DNA of 64,000 bases from Pararhizobium capsulatum DSM 1112 (GCF_030814475.1 NZ_JAUSVF010000001.1:3044001-3108000); one strand, 5' to 3'. Shown: positions 45,283 to 54,678, counted from the first letter of the stretch. Numbers and translations are program-made. The notes: generated from the sequence alone by a model not told the origin.

Positions 45283-45675
45283 GAATATCTCCAGATCGGA
45301 ATTTCGATCCTGGCCATTTCGCACCAGACAGGCGCGATGCGCAGGACATGAATTGTTTTCGTTGAACTATCGGCTTTTGCGGCGCAGCAGGCAATCCCGG
45401 AATGCCATCATTACGCAATTGTAATAAAAGCAGATTTCATCAAATTGAGGGCGGAAAGGCATGCCTGACCGATATCGATCGGCATCTGTGGGAGGCAGTC
45501 GGCAATAGGCAGTAGGCAATAGCGAAGAGATAGTCCGATGACCGCGCCGCGCCTTCAGGCCAGTGCGCTCCTACTGCCTATTGCCAACCACCTGCTGCCT
45601 CCCCAACCCCTCCCTTCAGAATAAAAGCAGAACGCAATTCTGGCCTTTCGCCCCCGAATCACTACATTGAGCCGC
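45283..45675. other. Divergent region with an imperfect inverted repeat
   Basis: A 393-base gap between the adaptor start (minus strand) and the helicase start (plus strand). Promoters for both must be here. The conspicuous element is the inverted repeat at 45491-45602, listed separately. No gene seen. Confidence 0.5.
45491..45602. repeat. Long inverted repeat of GGCAATAGGCAGTAG units
   Basis: GGAGGCAG and GGCAATAGGCAGTAG (45491-45514) recur in reverse complement as CTACTGCCTATTGCC and CTGCCTCC (45571-45602). This gives 15 plus 8 base pairs around a 56-base centre; the motif is also partly iterated inside the left arm. It could be a dispersed palindromic repeat or a miniature element inserted upstream of the helicase. 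Confidence 0.7.
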
Positions 45676-48144
45676 ATGAGTAACGGTTTTGACGACATTC
45701 CCTTCTTCGACGAGGAGCCGGCACCGCGCGATCAGCGCCAGTCCGCGGCATCTCCACCTGCCGCACAAGGCGGTATCGCCGCCCGCGCCATGGCCGCGCG
45801 TGATGGCGCCCGCCCGGCTGCCGCCTATCTCTCCGGCCTGAACGCGGAACAGCGCGAAGCGGTCGAGACCATCGAAGGCCCGGTCCTCGTGCTCGCGGGC
45901 GCCGGCACCGGCAAGACCCGCGTGCTCACCACCCGCATCGCCCATATCCTCGCGTCAAACCGCGCCTTCCCCAGCCAGATCCTCGCCGTCACCTTCACCA
46001 ACAAGGCGGCCCGCGAGATGAAGGAGCGCGTCGGCGTGCTCGTCGGCGGCGCGGTCGAGGGCATGCCCTGGATGGGCACCTTCCACTCCATCGGCGTCAA
46101 GCTGCTCCGCCGCCACGCCGAACTCGTCGGCCTGCGCTCGGATTTCACCATCCTCGATACTGATGACGTCGTGCGCCTCATCAAGCAGCTGATCCAGGCC
46201 GAAGGCCTCGACGACAAGCGCTGGCCGGCAAAAACCTTCTCGCAGCTGATCGACGGTTGGAAAAACAAGGGCCTCGGCCCCGCCGATATCCCCGAAGGCG
46301 ACGCCCGCGCCTTTGCCAATGGCAAGGGCCGCGAGCTCTATACCGCCTACCAGGCCCGCCTGAAGACGCTGAACGCCTGCGATTTCGGCGACCTGCTTCT
46401 CCACCCCATCCGCATGTTCCGCGCCTATCCGGATGTGCTGAAGGAATACCACGCCAAGTTCCGCTACATCCTCGTCGACGAGTATCAGGACACCAACACC
46501 GCCCAGTATATGTGGCTGCGCCTTCTCGCCCAGCGCCCCAAGGGCGAGCCGCAGAATGTCTCCTGCGTCGGTGATGACGACCAGTCGATCTATGGCTGGC
46601 GCGGCGCGGAGGTGGACAACATCCTGCGCTTCGAAAAGGACTTCCCCGGCGCCAAGGTCATCAAGCTCGAGCGCAACTACCGCTCGACAGCCCATATCCT
46701 GGGTGCTGCCGGCCACCTGATCGCCCATAACGAAGGCCGCCTCGGCAAGACCCTGTTCACCGATCGCCACGACCCGGACGACGAGAAGGTGCAGGTCCAC
46801 GCCGCGTGGGATTCGGAAGAGGAAGCCCGCGCCGTCGGCGAGGAGATCGAACAGCTCCAGCGCAAGCAACACAAGCTCAACGACATGTCGATCCTGGTGC
46901 GCGCCTCCTTCCAGATGCGCGAGTTCGAAGATCGTTTCGTCACGCTCGGCCTCAATTACCGTGTCGTCGGCGGCCCGCGCTTTTACGAGCGCATGGAAAT
47001 CCGCGATGCGATGGCTTTCTTCCGCCTCGTTTGCCAGCCGGCCGACGATCTTGCCTTCGAGCGCATCATCAACACCCCCAAGCGCGGCCTCGGCGATACC
47101 TCCGTCCGCGCCCTTCATGATTACGCCCGCGCCCGCGATATCCCGATGCTGGCGGCCGCCACCGATCTCATCGAAACCGACGAGATGAAGGCCAAGGCCC
47201 GCAAGTCGCTGTTCGATGTCGTCACCATGTTCAAGCGCTGGCAGGGCCTGCTTGAAACCACGCCTCACACCGAGCTTGCCGAAACCATCCTGGAGGAATC
47301 CGGCTATACCGACATGTGGAAGGCCGACAAATCGGCCGAAGCCCCGGGCCGGCTGGAAAACCTCAAGGAACTCATCCGCTCGATGGAAAGCTTCGAATCC
47401 ATGCGCGGCTTCCTCGAACACGTCGCGCTCGTCATGGACGCCGAGCAGAACGAAAACCTCGATGCCGTCAACATCATGACGCTGCATTCGGCAAAAGGCC
47501 TGGAGTTCGAAACCGTCTTCCTGCCCGGCTGGGAAGAAGGCCTGTTCCCCCACCAGCGCGCGCTGGACGAAGGCGGCCGCTCAGGCCTGGAGGAAGAACG
47601 CCGCCTCGCCTATGTCGGCCTGACGCGCGCAAAGCGCCGCTGCCACATCTGGTTCGTCTCGAACCGCCGCATCCACGGCCTGTGGCAATCGACGCTCCCC
47701 TCCCGCTTCCTCGATGAGCTGCCGGTCACCCATGTCGATGTCGCCGAAACGGAACAGTCCTATGGCGGCTACAACCGCGGCGGCTACGGCCAGTCGCGCT
47801 TCGACAAGCAGGAGCCCTTTGCCAACAGCTACTCCACCCCCGGCTGGAAACGCGCCCAGGCAAACCGCACGGACGCCACCCGCGACAACTGGGGCACCCG
47901 CTCCGGCGTCTCGATCGAGCGCATCGGCTACGGCGAAAGCGGCCCCAAGGCCCGCACCATCGACGGCGAACTCGTCGCCAAATCGACGGTCGACACCCCC
48001 TCGAAATTCAACCTCGGCGACCGCGTCTTCCACATAAAATTCGGCAACGGCAACATCGCCGGTATCGAAGGCAACAAGCTGACGATCGACTTTGATCGCG
48101 CCGGGCAAAAGCGGGTGCTGGATGGGTTTGTGGAGCGGGTTTGA
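45676..48144 (+). CDS. uvrD: ATP-dependent DNA helicase UvrD/PcrA
   Basis: An 822-residue superfamily 1A helicase from ATG 45676. Motifs: Q-x-x-A (LNAEQREAVE, ~55-64), Walker A AGAGTGKT (~75-82), DEYQD (motif II), GDDDQSIYGWRGA (motif III), MTLHSAKGLEFETVFLPGWEEG (motif V) and EERRLAYVGLTRAKRR (motif VI). The first ~50 residues are a rhizobial-type low-complexity extension. The C-terminus, FNLGDRVFHIKFGNGNIAG, is the PcrA/UvrD beta domain that contacts RNA polymerase. It unwinds DNA in nucleotide excision and mismatch repair. Whether it should be called uvrD or pcrA is a naming choice. Confidence 0.92.
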   Translation: MSNGFDDIPFFDEEPAPRDQRQSAASPPAAQGGIAARAMAARDGARPAAAYLSGLNAEQREAVETIEGPVLVLAGAGTGKTRVLTTRIAHILASNRAFPSQILAVTFTNKAAREMKERVGVLVGGAVEGMPWMGTFHSIGVKLLRRHAELVGLRSDFTILDTDDVVRLIKQLIQAEGLDDKRWPAKTFSQLIDGWKNKGLGPADIPEGDARAFANGKGRELYTAYQARLKTLNACDFGDLLLHPIRMFRAYPDVLKEYHAKFRYILVDEYQDTNTAQYMWLRLLAQRPKGEPQNVSCVGDDDQSIYGWRGAEVDNILRFEKDFPGAKVIKLERNYRSTAHILGAAGHLIAHNEGRLGKTLFTDRHDPDDEKVQVHAAWDSEEEARAVGEEIEQLQRKQHKLNDMSILVRASFQMREFEDRFVTLGLNYRVVGGPRFYERMEIRDAMAFFRLVCQPADDLAFERIINTPKRGLGDTSVRALHDYARARDIPMLAAATDLIETDEMKAKARKSLFDVVTMFKRWQGLLETTPHTELAETILEESGYTDMWKADKSAEAPGRLENLKELIRSMESFESMRGFLEHVALVMDAEQNENLDAVNIMTLHSAKGLEFETVFLPGWEEGLFPHQRALDEGGRSGLEEERRLAYVGLTRAKRRCHIWFVSNRRIHGLWQSTLPSRFLDELPVTHVDVAETEQSYGGYNRGGYGQSRFDKQEPFANSYSTPGWKRAQANRTDATRDNWGTRSGVSIERIGYGESGPKARTIDGELVAKSTVDTPSKFNLGDRVFHIKFGNGNIAGIEGNKLTIDFDRAGQKRVLDGFVERV

Positions 48145-48159
48145 GGGGTAGAAAACTTC

Positions 48160-48240
48160 GAATGTCTCGATGACCTCGTGCTTGTTATCCTTATCCTCGG
48201 GGCCGCTTGGACCGCCACCCTGCCGCAGTGGAGGATAATC
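48160..48240 (-). pseudogene. Short Rhs-tip remnant
   Basis: On the minus strand the stretch encoding PPLRQGGGPSGPEDKDNKHE matches, at DNA level, the linker region of the Rhs remnant at 51958-52676 ([15 protein letters not shown]). It is cut off on both sides and now reads into the 3' end of the helicase gene on the other strand. It marks the left edge of the decayed Rhs locus. Confidence 0.5.
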
Positions 48241-48421
48241 CACCTGACTCGAATTCCCCATCTGGAGTTCCTATGGCTGGAAACAACCGAAGCGGAGGTT
48301 CGATCTTCAGAATTACGGCAGAAGCGATGGGCGTGGCGTAAGGGCGGTGGCTTTTGCGCCAATGGCGACTGTTGCAGGTCTCTGGTCAGTTCCACCAAAC
48401 AACGAGAAAACAGGGTGAGAT

Positions 48422-48716
48422 ATGGTTGAAAATAACTTCCCAAATGATGAAAACGGGGCCGTGCTCAACCGAATGCAAGGCGAGGGTCACAACCTGTCCG
48501 CCCCACGGGATATTGATTTTTCGATTGTTTTTCCAAACGAAGATTCAGCACAATTCTTTGCTGCTCAAATTAATCAGCATTTCGATAAGGTTGTGTATTT
48601 GGAAACGGAAACCGCCCGGGCTTTGAAATGGGAGGTAACAGCAACCCGATATATGGTTCCCACCCATCAGGATATTGCAAAAACGGAAGAACTGCTAGCC
48701 AGCATTGCTGCGCCGT
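48422..48716 (+). pseudogene. RraB-like gene, 3' end lost to IS630 insertion
   Basis: Starts at ATG 48422 behind AGGGTGAG. The first ~98 codons (NFPNDENGAVLNRMQGEGHNL, RDIDFSIVFPNE.., LETETARALKWEVTATRYMVPT) match the RraB / ribonuclease E inhibitor B family, small acidic ferredoxin-fold proteins. The frame then runs into the IS630 end near 48717 and stops at 48814, so the C-terminus is replaced. Relatives are used as immunity-type neighbours in some toxin loci, which is of interest given the Rhs remnants around it; that link is speculative. Confidence 0.7.
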
Positions 48717-48735
48717 TAATACCAACCGTCATTGA

Positions 48736-49304
48736 TCAGAACTCTTGCGCCCATTTGCGTCGGCCGATCGACATGATGTTCCATGGTCGGTCCTGCAGTG
48801 TTTTCCAGGCGTAGCAACAGTGGTCGACGATATCCTCGTAGGACTTGAAGACGCGGTTTGAGAGCCAGTTGTCCCTCATGAACTGCCAGATGTTTTCGAC
48901 AGGGTTCAACTCGGGCGATTTGGGTGGCAGCGGCAGGATGGTGATGTTTTCCGGGACGAGGAGATTGTTGGACATATGCCATCCGGCCTGGTCCATGATG
49001 AGGACGGCGTGTGCGTTATCGGCGACATTGCGGGATATCTCGATCAGGTGCTGGTTCATGGCATGGGTGTCGCACGACGGCATGACGAGCGCAGCAGCCT
49101 TGCCCTGCTTCGGGCAGATGGCACCGAAGATATAGGCCGATCGGGTTCGCTGGTCGTGTGGCGCGGACGGCCTTGTTCCCCGCTTGGCCCAACGACGCGT
49201 AATCTTGTTCTTCTGGCCTATACGAGCCTCGTCCTGAAACCAGATTTCGATCACTTTGCCCTTGGCGGGGCCGGCGGCGATTTCTGCCACAGCGGCGGGG
49301 AAGT
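48736..49304 (-). pseudogene. IS630 transposase, C-terminal DDE part
   Basis: About 190 codons encoding the DDE_3 catalytic half of an IS630-type transposase: IEIWFQDEARIGQKNK (first Asp), HAVLIMDQAGWHMSNN (second Asp) and LPPKSPELNPVENIW (Glu). The matching N-terminal half lies at 50658-51146 and would join in frame if the IS110 insertion were removed. Neither half can be functional now. An ATG-started frame in the IS110 DNA gives a false start here. Confidence 0.85.
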
Positions 49305-50657
49305 TATGGAATGGCTCGCCCCTCCGTCCCGCGTCATGCATTTTGCATGAAGGGATTTAACAAGGAGCAGAGCAATGCAGATAGCAGTGTTAGGTATCGA
49401 TCTTGGAAAGAACAGCTGTAGCGTTGTCGGACTGGACGAGCGCGGCCAAGTCGTGCTTCGGCGGCGGTTGCGCCGTGAGGGTGTTGTCAAACTCGGCTCA
49501 ACCCTGCCGTCCTGCATAATGGCAATGGAAGCATGCTGTGGTGCCCATCATGTTGGTCGGCAGTTGCGGTCTCAGGGGCATGACGTTCGGCTTATGTCAC
49601 CCGAATATGTTCGTCCGTACGTGAAGGCTCAGAAGAACGATGATCGCGACGCGGAGGGAATAGCAGAGGCAGCCACGCGTCCGACCATGCGTTTCGTTGA
49701 CATCAAGGAAGAAGAGCAGTTGGACATGCAGACCCTCCATCGAGCGCGTGACCGTCTAGTCGGAGAACGAACTGCTTTGATCAATCAATTGCGAGCGATC
49801 CTTTTGGAGCGCGGCATTACCGTTCCACAAGGTCGTCGTAAGCTGGAGATCTGGCTGGACTTGGACGCTGACGAAGAGAGGCTTTCGCTCAGCCGCCGCA
49901 CGGTGGCCCTCATCGCAGATATGCGGGCACAGTGGAGTGAGATGGATCGCCGCATTGCCGCTTTTGACCAAGAATTCAAAGCCTATGCCCGATCTGATCA
50001 ACCATGCCGCCTACTGGGCACCATCCCCGGCATCGGGCCTCTCAATGCGACTGCGTTGGTAGCGACAGTGGGGGATGCGCGGGCCTTCGGACGCGGCAGA
50101 GACCTGGCAGCCTGGCTAGGCCTTGTGCCGCGGCAGATAACAACCGGGGGCAAACCGAAATTGCTCGGCATCACGAAACGGGGAAATGGATATCTGAGAA
50201 AGATGCTCATTCATGGTGCCCGAGCCGCGCTTCCCGTGCTTTCCAAATCCGCCACACCTCTTGGCGAATGGTTGCGGGCGCTAGTTGGTCGCGCCCACAA
50301 GAATAAAGCAATCGTTGCACTTGCTGCGAAGTTAGCGCGGATCGTCTGGGCTGTTTTACAGAGCGGCCGTCCCTACAACAATAACGGCTTGGAACCTGTG
50401 GTCCAAGCATAGCGGCAACGAGCGCTGCCGGCGAGCGCTGCTGAAGATATCTGCATGTGGTTGTGAAGATGGCCTGACTGTCGATCGGTATTCCGAAATC
50501 CTGGTTAAAAAAATGGCGCTAGCCGCCGAGGAAGTTATGAGGATCGGAATGCGCGGAGCTCCATCTTGGCCAGGGATTTGCCCTGAGACCGGATACGTTG
50601 GCGCAGACTGTTTAGACATCTATCAAAACACTTGCAGACGGGGCGAGCCATACGTTT
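49305..50657 (+). mobile_element. IS110-family element inserted in the IS630 transposase
   Basis: Boundaries are deduced from where the IS630 transposase sequence breaks and resumes. Near each end sits ATGGCTCGCCCC (49311-49322) and its exact complement (50641-50652), 12-base-pair subterminal inverted repeats as in the IS1111 subgroup. One transposase gene lies between. About 245 bases follow the transposase stop, room for the guide (bridge) RNA known from IS110-family elements. A GGAAGTTATG also appears at 49299-49308 and 50530-50539. Confidence 0.75.
49375..50412 (+). CDS. IS110-family transposase, intact
   Basis: A 345-residue transposase with the IS110 layout: an N-terminal DEDD RuvC-like domain (GIDLGKNSCSVVGL, MEACCGAHH, KNDDRDAEGIAEA) and a C-terminal Transposase_20 domain (GTIPGIGPLNATALVATVGD, then KRGNGYLRKMLIHGARA with the candidate Ser/His region). 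Full length for the family, with a GGAGCAGAG ribosome site. These enzymes recombine DNA without a usual DDE site and are guided by a structured RNA encoded in the element. Confidence 0.92.
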   Translation: MQIAVLGIDLGKNSCSVVGLDERGQVVLRRRLRREGVVKLGSTLPSCIMAMEACCGAHHVGRQLRSQGHDVRLMSPEYVRPYVKAQKNDDRDAEGIAEAATRPTMRFVDIKEEEQLDMQTLHRARDRLVGERTALINQLRAILLERGITVPQGRRKLEIWLDLDADEERLSLSRRTVALIADMRAQWSEMDRRIAAFDQEFKAYARSDQPCRLLGTIPGIGPLNATALVATVGDARAFGRGRDLAAWLGLVPRQITTGGKPKLLGITKRGNGYLRKMLIHGARAALPVLSKSATPLGEWLRALVGRAHKNKAIVALAAKLARIVWAVLQSGRPYNNNGLEPVVQA

Positions 50658-51146
50658 TTTAAATGCCTCAGCCACCTCGGCATCTTGCGCATGATGTCTT
50701 GGGCGAGCCGAAAGCTTGCGGTAGCCCATGGCCCGCACTTCGCGACCCAGGGTCTCCTCGCTCACCGAGATGCGGAACTCTTCCCAAATCCATTGTGCCA
50801 GGTCACACAGACGCCAACGAACGACTCCATCCAGATACGGGGTCGGTCCGCGCTCGATGGCTTGCGCCAAGGCCGTTCGCTGTTCGTCGTTCAGGAGACA
50901 AGGCTTGCCCGGAGCCTTACCGTTGATCAGCCCGTCGGGACCACGACCATTGAAGCGAACCACCCAATCGCGCACGATCTGAACTGTAACGCTGCCAAGC
51001 CGGGCAGCATCAGCGCGCGAGCCGCCATCATAGATCAATGCGAGCGCCAGAAGCCGCCGCGCCTGATCGGCATCGCGTGTCTGGCGAGCCAAACGCCGTA
51101 ACCTGGCCCCATCGAAATCCGACCGCAATGAAAGCGCTGAACCCAT
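50658..51146 (-). pseudogene. IS630 transposase, N-terminal helix-turn-helix part
   Basis: About 162 codons from ATG 51146: ARQTRDADQARRLLALALIYDGGSRADAARLGSV.., the usual paired helix-turn-helix of IS630-type transposases, then WEEFRISVSEETLGREVRAMGY. At AEAFKK the sequence passes into IS110 DNA. The remaining catalytic half is at 48736-49304. Confidence 0.85.
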
Positions 51147-51265
51147 AGCAAACCTCCTGTTTGCGCAAGAGATTCAGATGGGGTGGTTGCCGCCCTCCCT
51201 AGACGGCATCGCAATGTGCCAAGATGTGGTGTTGTGACCACTGAGCGGAAAGGACGGCAACCGTT

Positions 51266-51958
51266 ATGAACGATACGATGATTGGCGTGGATTTGGCAAA
51301 GAATGTCTTTCAACTGCACGGTGCTTCGATGAGCGGGCAAGTCAGGTTTCGAAAGAAGCTGTCACGGCAGAACTTTTCCAAGTTCATGGCGGAACACCCA
51401 CCGGCATTGGTGGTGATGGAGGCCTGTGGCAGCGCGCATTACTGGGCACATGAGATGGTTAGGCTTGGCCACGAAGTGAAGCTGATCGCGGCGCAATATG
51501 TACGGCCGTTCGTCAAGCGGCAGAAAAACGATGCGACAGACGCGGAAGCTATCGTAATTGCGGCCCAGCGACCGGAAATGCGCTTCGTGGAGCCAAAATC
51601 CGCGGATCAGCAGAGCCGGGCGATCTTGTTTCGGGCTCGAGAACGACTCGTCCATCAGCGCACAGAACTGGTCAACGCGCTGAGAGCCTGCCTTTATGAA
51701 TATGGCCATGTTGTTCCGCAAGGTCGTAACCATTTCAAGCGTATTGAAGAGATTTTGGACGGGCTAAACAGCGACTTGCCTGCGTTGATGCTTGAAGAAT
51801 GCCGCGACTTGTTGAAACAGATCGCTGAGAAGACGGCTCGCATCGACGAGCGGACCGCAAAGATCAAGGCATTGTCGGCTGAAGCTGACACGGCGCGGCG
51901 CTTGCAGACCATTCCTGGCGTTGGCCCATTGACAGCCTTGGCGATCGAAGCCTTTGCC
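51266..51958 (+). pseudogene. Second IS110-family transposase, C-terminus missing
   Basis: The first ~231 codons are an IS110 transposase different from the one at 49375: [56 protein letters not shown]. The remaining ~110 residues, with the end of the Transposase_20 domain, are gone. From about 51958 the sequence is Rhs-type DNA read on the other strand, and the frame stops at 52024. A deletion joining IS110 and Rhs DNA explains this. Confidence 0.85.
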
Positions 51959-52676
51959 CATCGCTCAATTGCTTCATCTGGCCGTTGTAGGTGTTGGCCT
52001 GAACCGGCTTGGCACCTGAACTAAGCTTATCCCAAAGGGAATTTAGCTGCGTTTCATTTTTGATGTTGAAAGCTTGCCCGCTTTTACCAAAGGGAGTTGC
52101 ACCACTTTCTCGGACTGCAGCACGTGCATCATGCTTATCTTTTACAGAGTGTTTGTCCTTATCCTCATCCTCAGGGCCACCTAGACCGCCAGCTCCTTCC
52201 GCAGCGGAGGATGCCCCACCAGAGCTGAAATTCTTATCACCGTTCCTCCCGGCCTCGTTATCCTCCATCATGTCGCCGTGAACACCCAGCACACCACCGA
52301 CGACTGCTCCCCCCATCACTCCGTCGTAAACGCCGGCAGCGCCTCCAGCGACAGCCCCTGCAGGTCCCCCGGCGACAAAACCACAACCGGCGCCAAGGAG
52401 TCCTCCTAGGAGGCCTCCCCAAAAGCCCCCTTGCGCAACCCCCTCAACTGTCTTGTCAGGCTGGCCTGCGATATGTCCATTTGGATCACTTTTGTTGATC
52501 GGATCGTTCTGAGAATAAGCATAGCGATTGGTGCCTACACCGGGTACCGTTGGGTCCCACGTATCCGGGGAAATAAAGCGCGCACTCGCCGCTGATCCAA
52601 ACGATACAGATAGTATGCAGCATACGAGCAGCAGGCTCAAAAAACGAGCCGGATGCCCACCAGAAAAGAAATTCAT
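51958..52676 (-). pseudogene. Rhs-type polymorphic toxin remnant
   Basis: From ATG 52676 the product has a signal-peptide-like start ([21 protein letters not shown]), then directly the end of an Rhs core: [31 protein letters not shown]. Next is a Gly/Ala-rich segment ([28 protein letters not shown], here abbreviated: positions ~52400-52310) and an acidic linker. A probable toxin tip begins at [20 protein letters not shown] and breaks off after about 40 residues at the IS110 junction. The thousand-residue Rhs barrel is absent. It may be a displaced tip cassette rather than a degraded full gene. Confidence 0.7.
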
Positions 52677-53438
52677 GGATCAGCCTCACATCCCAAAAAA
52701 CGCACAGCCAAGCCCGAATGATTCATCCAGAACACAACCTTTGGTTATTTAAAAAAGACCGTCAATGAGGTTGTCATTAAAATTCACAACCGCTGATATT
52801 ATAAAATTCCCTCTCTAACCAATACCTTTCAAAGGGCGAGTTCTTTCTGATCCACGCTTAAATAAGAATCGCAATACGCATCCAAATGTGCCGGGCTGAG
52901 CGCGCAAACAATCATTCAGGAGCCGCACCGCCATCGCATTCTTCCCCATCAATCCCCGCCCTATCCACCCGTGCCACACTCGCCCTCGTCCTGCCATCGG
53001 ATACACCGGAAAGCGTTGCCGGCGAGGTGGGGCCGGTGCCTTTGGTCTGGGTTTGAAACGCAGGCGCGGCCAAGGGGGCTTGCAGAAAATGGTTTCCCTC
53101 TCGCTTGAAAGAGAGCGGGGCGTGCCTGTGAGGCACACAAGCAGACGGCTGGTGGCGCAAATGCCTCCTGACTTCGGTCCCACCGCAAGGGGTACCGTCT
53201 TTGCAGAGGAACCGGAGTTGCAGGTAAAAACCACCGAGACGGGGCACATCGTGTGTCATCTATTACTTACCAATCAGGCACCCGATGTGCCCCGGCCGAG
53301 TTCTCATCCCAAACCACGGGCGAAACATGCCGCGTGAAGGCGCACCCGTGTCTGTTTGAACAGGCCCCTTCTGCCCCAAAGCGATACATAGATTAAATAG
53401 CATTGACTAATCAATTAGCATCCGCTATTCATTTCTCC
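52677..53438. other. 762-base region without a convincing gene; one long dyad
   Basis: AT-rich near 52700-52810, then GC-rich. A perfect 12-base-pair dyad, CGGGGCACATCG (53240-53251) and CGATGTGCCCCG (53283-53294), surrounds a 31-base loop. A 94-codon frame at 53053-53337 has unconvincing composition and I do not call it. Just before 53439, CTAAT-CA-ATTAG (53407-53418) could be an ArsR operator. Confidence 0.5.
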
Positions 53439-53768
53439 ATGATCCAGGCTGAAACCATCACCGCCGTCATGCGCGCCCTTGCCGATCCCACGCGGCGGGC
53501 GGTGTTCGAGCGCATTGTCAATTCCGACGAGATCACCGTCGTCGAGCTCACCCGCGGCAGCAATGTCACGCAGGGCGCCATCTCCCAGCATCTGAAGTCG
53601 CTGAAACAGGCGGGCCTTGTCAGCGAGCGGCCCGAGGGTCGCAATGTCTATTATCGCGCCCAGCCCGGTGGGCTGGATCCCCTGGCCCACTGGATGAGCC
53701 ATTATGGCGTCTTCTGGCGCGAACGCTTCGCCGATCTCAGAACCCTGCTGAAGGAAATCGACCCATGA
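53439..53768 (+). CDS. ArsR-family transcriptional regulator
   Basis: A 109-residue winged helix-turn-helix protein from ATG 53439: MRALADPTRRAVFERIV, then ELTRGSNVTQGAISQHLKSLKQAGLV (recognition helix) and RPEGRNVYYRAQPGGL (wing). No metal-binding cysteines are seen, so it belongs with the ArsR members paired with SRPBCC proteins, which sense unknown signals. Overlaps the next gene by four bases (ATGA). Probably represses its own three-gene operon. A TTG at 53403 would add 12 residues but lacks a ribosome site. Confidence 0.85.
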   Translation: MIQAETITAVMRALADPTRRAVFERIVNSDEITVVELTRGSNVTQGAISQHLKSLKQAGLVSERPEGRNVYYRAQPGGLDPLAHWMSHYGVFWRERFADLRTLLKEIDP

Positions 53769-54244
53769 ACCAGACCGTGAAACCGGATACGCAGGCCATC
53801 ATGATCGACGAGGTCTTCCCGCATGCGGTTGATGTCATCTGGAAAGCCCTGACCTCAGGCGACCTCATCAGCCGCTGGCTGATGGCGCCAAAGGGCTTCG
53901 AAGCCGTGGTCGGAAGCCGTTTTACCTTCCAGACCAACCCGGCCGGCGCATGGGACGGCACAATTCATTGTGAGGTGCTGGAGGTCGTGGCGAATGAGCG
54001 CCTGTCCTACGCCTGGAGGGGCGGCCATGAGGGCAATGAAGGCTATGGCTCGAAACTGGAGACGGTGGTCACCTTCGTCCTCTCGAAGGCCGAGACGGGA
54101 ACCCGCCTGCGCCTCACCCATTCCGGCTTCGTCCTTCCCAGGAACGACACCGCCTACCGCAACATGAGCGAGGGCTGGAAGAAGGTGGTCCAGCGGCTCG
54201 ACACCGTGGTCACCGAGGAAGCGTCTTCGCAAACACTGCATTGA
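53765..54244 (+). CDS. SRPBCC (AHSA1-like) domain protein
   Basis: A 159-residue helix-grip protein: EVFPHAVDVIWKALTSGDLISRWL near the start, GSRFTFQTNPAGAWDGTIHCEV, and a C-terminal helix with SEGWKKVVQRLDTVV. This family binds hydrophobic ligands or chaperone clients. The pairing with an ArsR regulator is common in rhizobia, with unknown physiological role. Translationally coupled to the regulator upstream. Confidence 0.85.
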   Translation: MNQTVKPDTQAIMIDEVFPHAVDVIWKALTSGDLISRWLMAPKGFEAVVGSRFTFQTNPAGAWDGTIHCEVLEVVANERLSYAWRGGHEGNEGYGSKLETVVTFVLSKAETGTRLRLTHSGFVLPRNDTAYRNMSEGWKKVVQRLDTVVTEEASSQTLH

Positions 54245-54264
54245 AGCAACAGGAGGAGAACGAC

Positions 54265-54678
54265 ATGAGCACGTCCTATACCGGTGGCTGCGCCTGCGGC
54301 GCGATCCGTTACGAGATTTCAGGCGAACCGGCCGTCATGCTCGACTGCCAGTGCCGGCAATGCCAGCGAGACAGCGGCACCGGGCATCAATCGCACCTGA
54401 CCTTTGTTGCGGCCGAAGTGAAGATCGACGGAGACCTGTCGCACTGGCAGACCGTCGGCGATGACGGCACCGTGAAGCAGCGCGGCTTCTGCCCGACATG
54501 CGGCTCGCCCGTCTCACTGACATTTCCCGATATGCCAGCCGTGTTCATCGTCACGCCGGCAAGCCTCGATGATCCGGGCCGCTACCAGCCGCAGCTGGTC
54601 TCCTGGACCGCAGCCGGACACCCCTGGGATCACCTCGATCCGGCCCTCCCGAAATTCGACAGGATGCCGCCGAGATGA
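54265..54678 (+). CDS. GFA / CENP-V family zinc protein
   Basis: A 137-residue protein from ATG 54265 with a strong AGGAGGAG site. Zinc-binding motifs: GGCACGAIRYEISG, DCQCRQCQRDSG and FCPTCGSPVS. This is the glutathione-dependent formaldehyde-activating (GFA) fold; many members have other or unknown substrates. It follows the SRPBCC gene by 20 bases and is likely the third gene of the ArsR operon. Confidence 0.87.
   Translation: MSTSYTGGCACGAIRYEISGEPAVMLDCQCRQCQRDSGTGHQSHLTFVAAEVKIDGDLSHWQTVGDDGTVKQRGFCPTCGSPVSLTFPDMPAVFIVTPASLDDPGRYQPQLVSWTAAGHPWDHLDPALPKFDRMPPR

Larger units (their letters stand above)
48720..51188. mobile_element. IS630-family element, interrupted
   Basis: About 1.1 kb of IS630-type DNA split by a 1.35-kb IS110-family insertion. 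The outer ends are related inverted repeats: left (48723 on) AACCGTCATTGATCAGAACT then CTTGCGC; right, reversed (from 51188), AACC..ATCTGAATCTCTTGCGC. The left end sits at a TA in the RraB-like gene, the usual IS630 target. The exact right end is an estimate. Confidence 0.7.

Noticed and set aside
45955..47553. 532-codon frame opposite uvrD
   Set aside because: Antisense shadow of the helicase gene, which has all expected motifs on the plus strand.
53053..53337. 94-codon plus-strand frame before the ArsR operon
   Set aside because: Low-complexity Arg/Gly/Pro composition, spans half of a perfect dyad, no ribosome site; looks like chance coding in GC-rich DNA.
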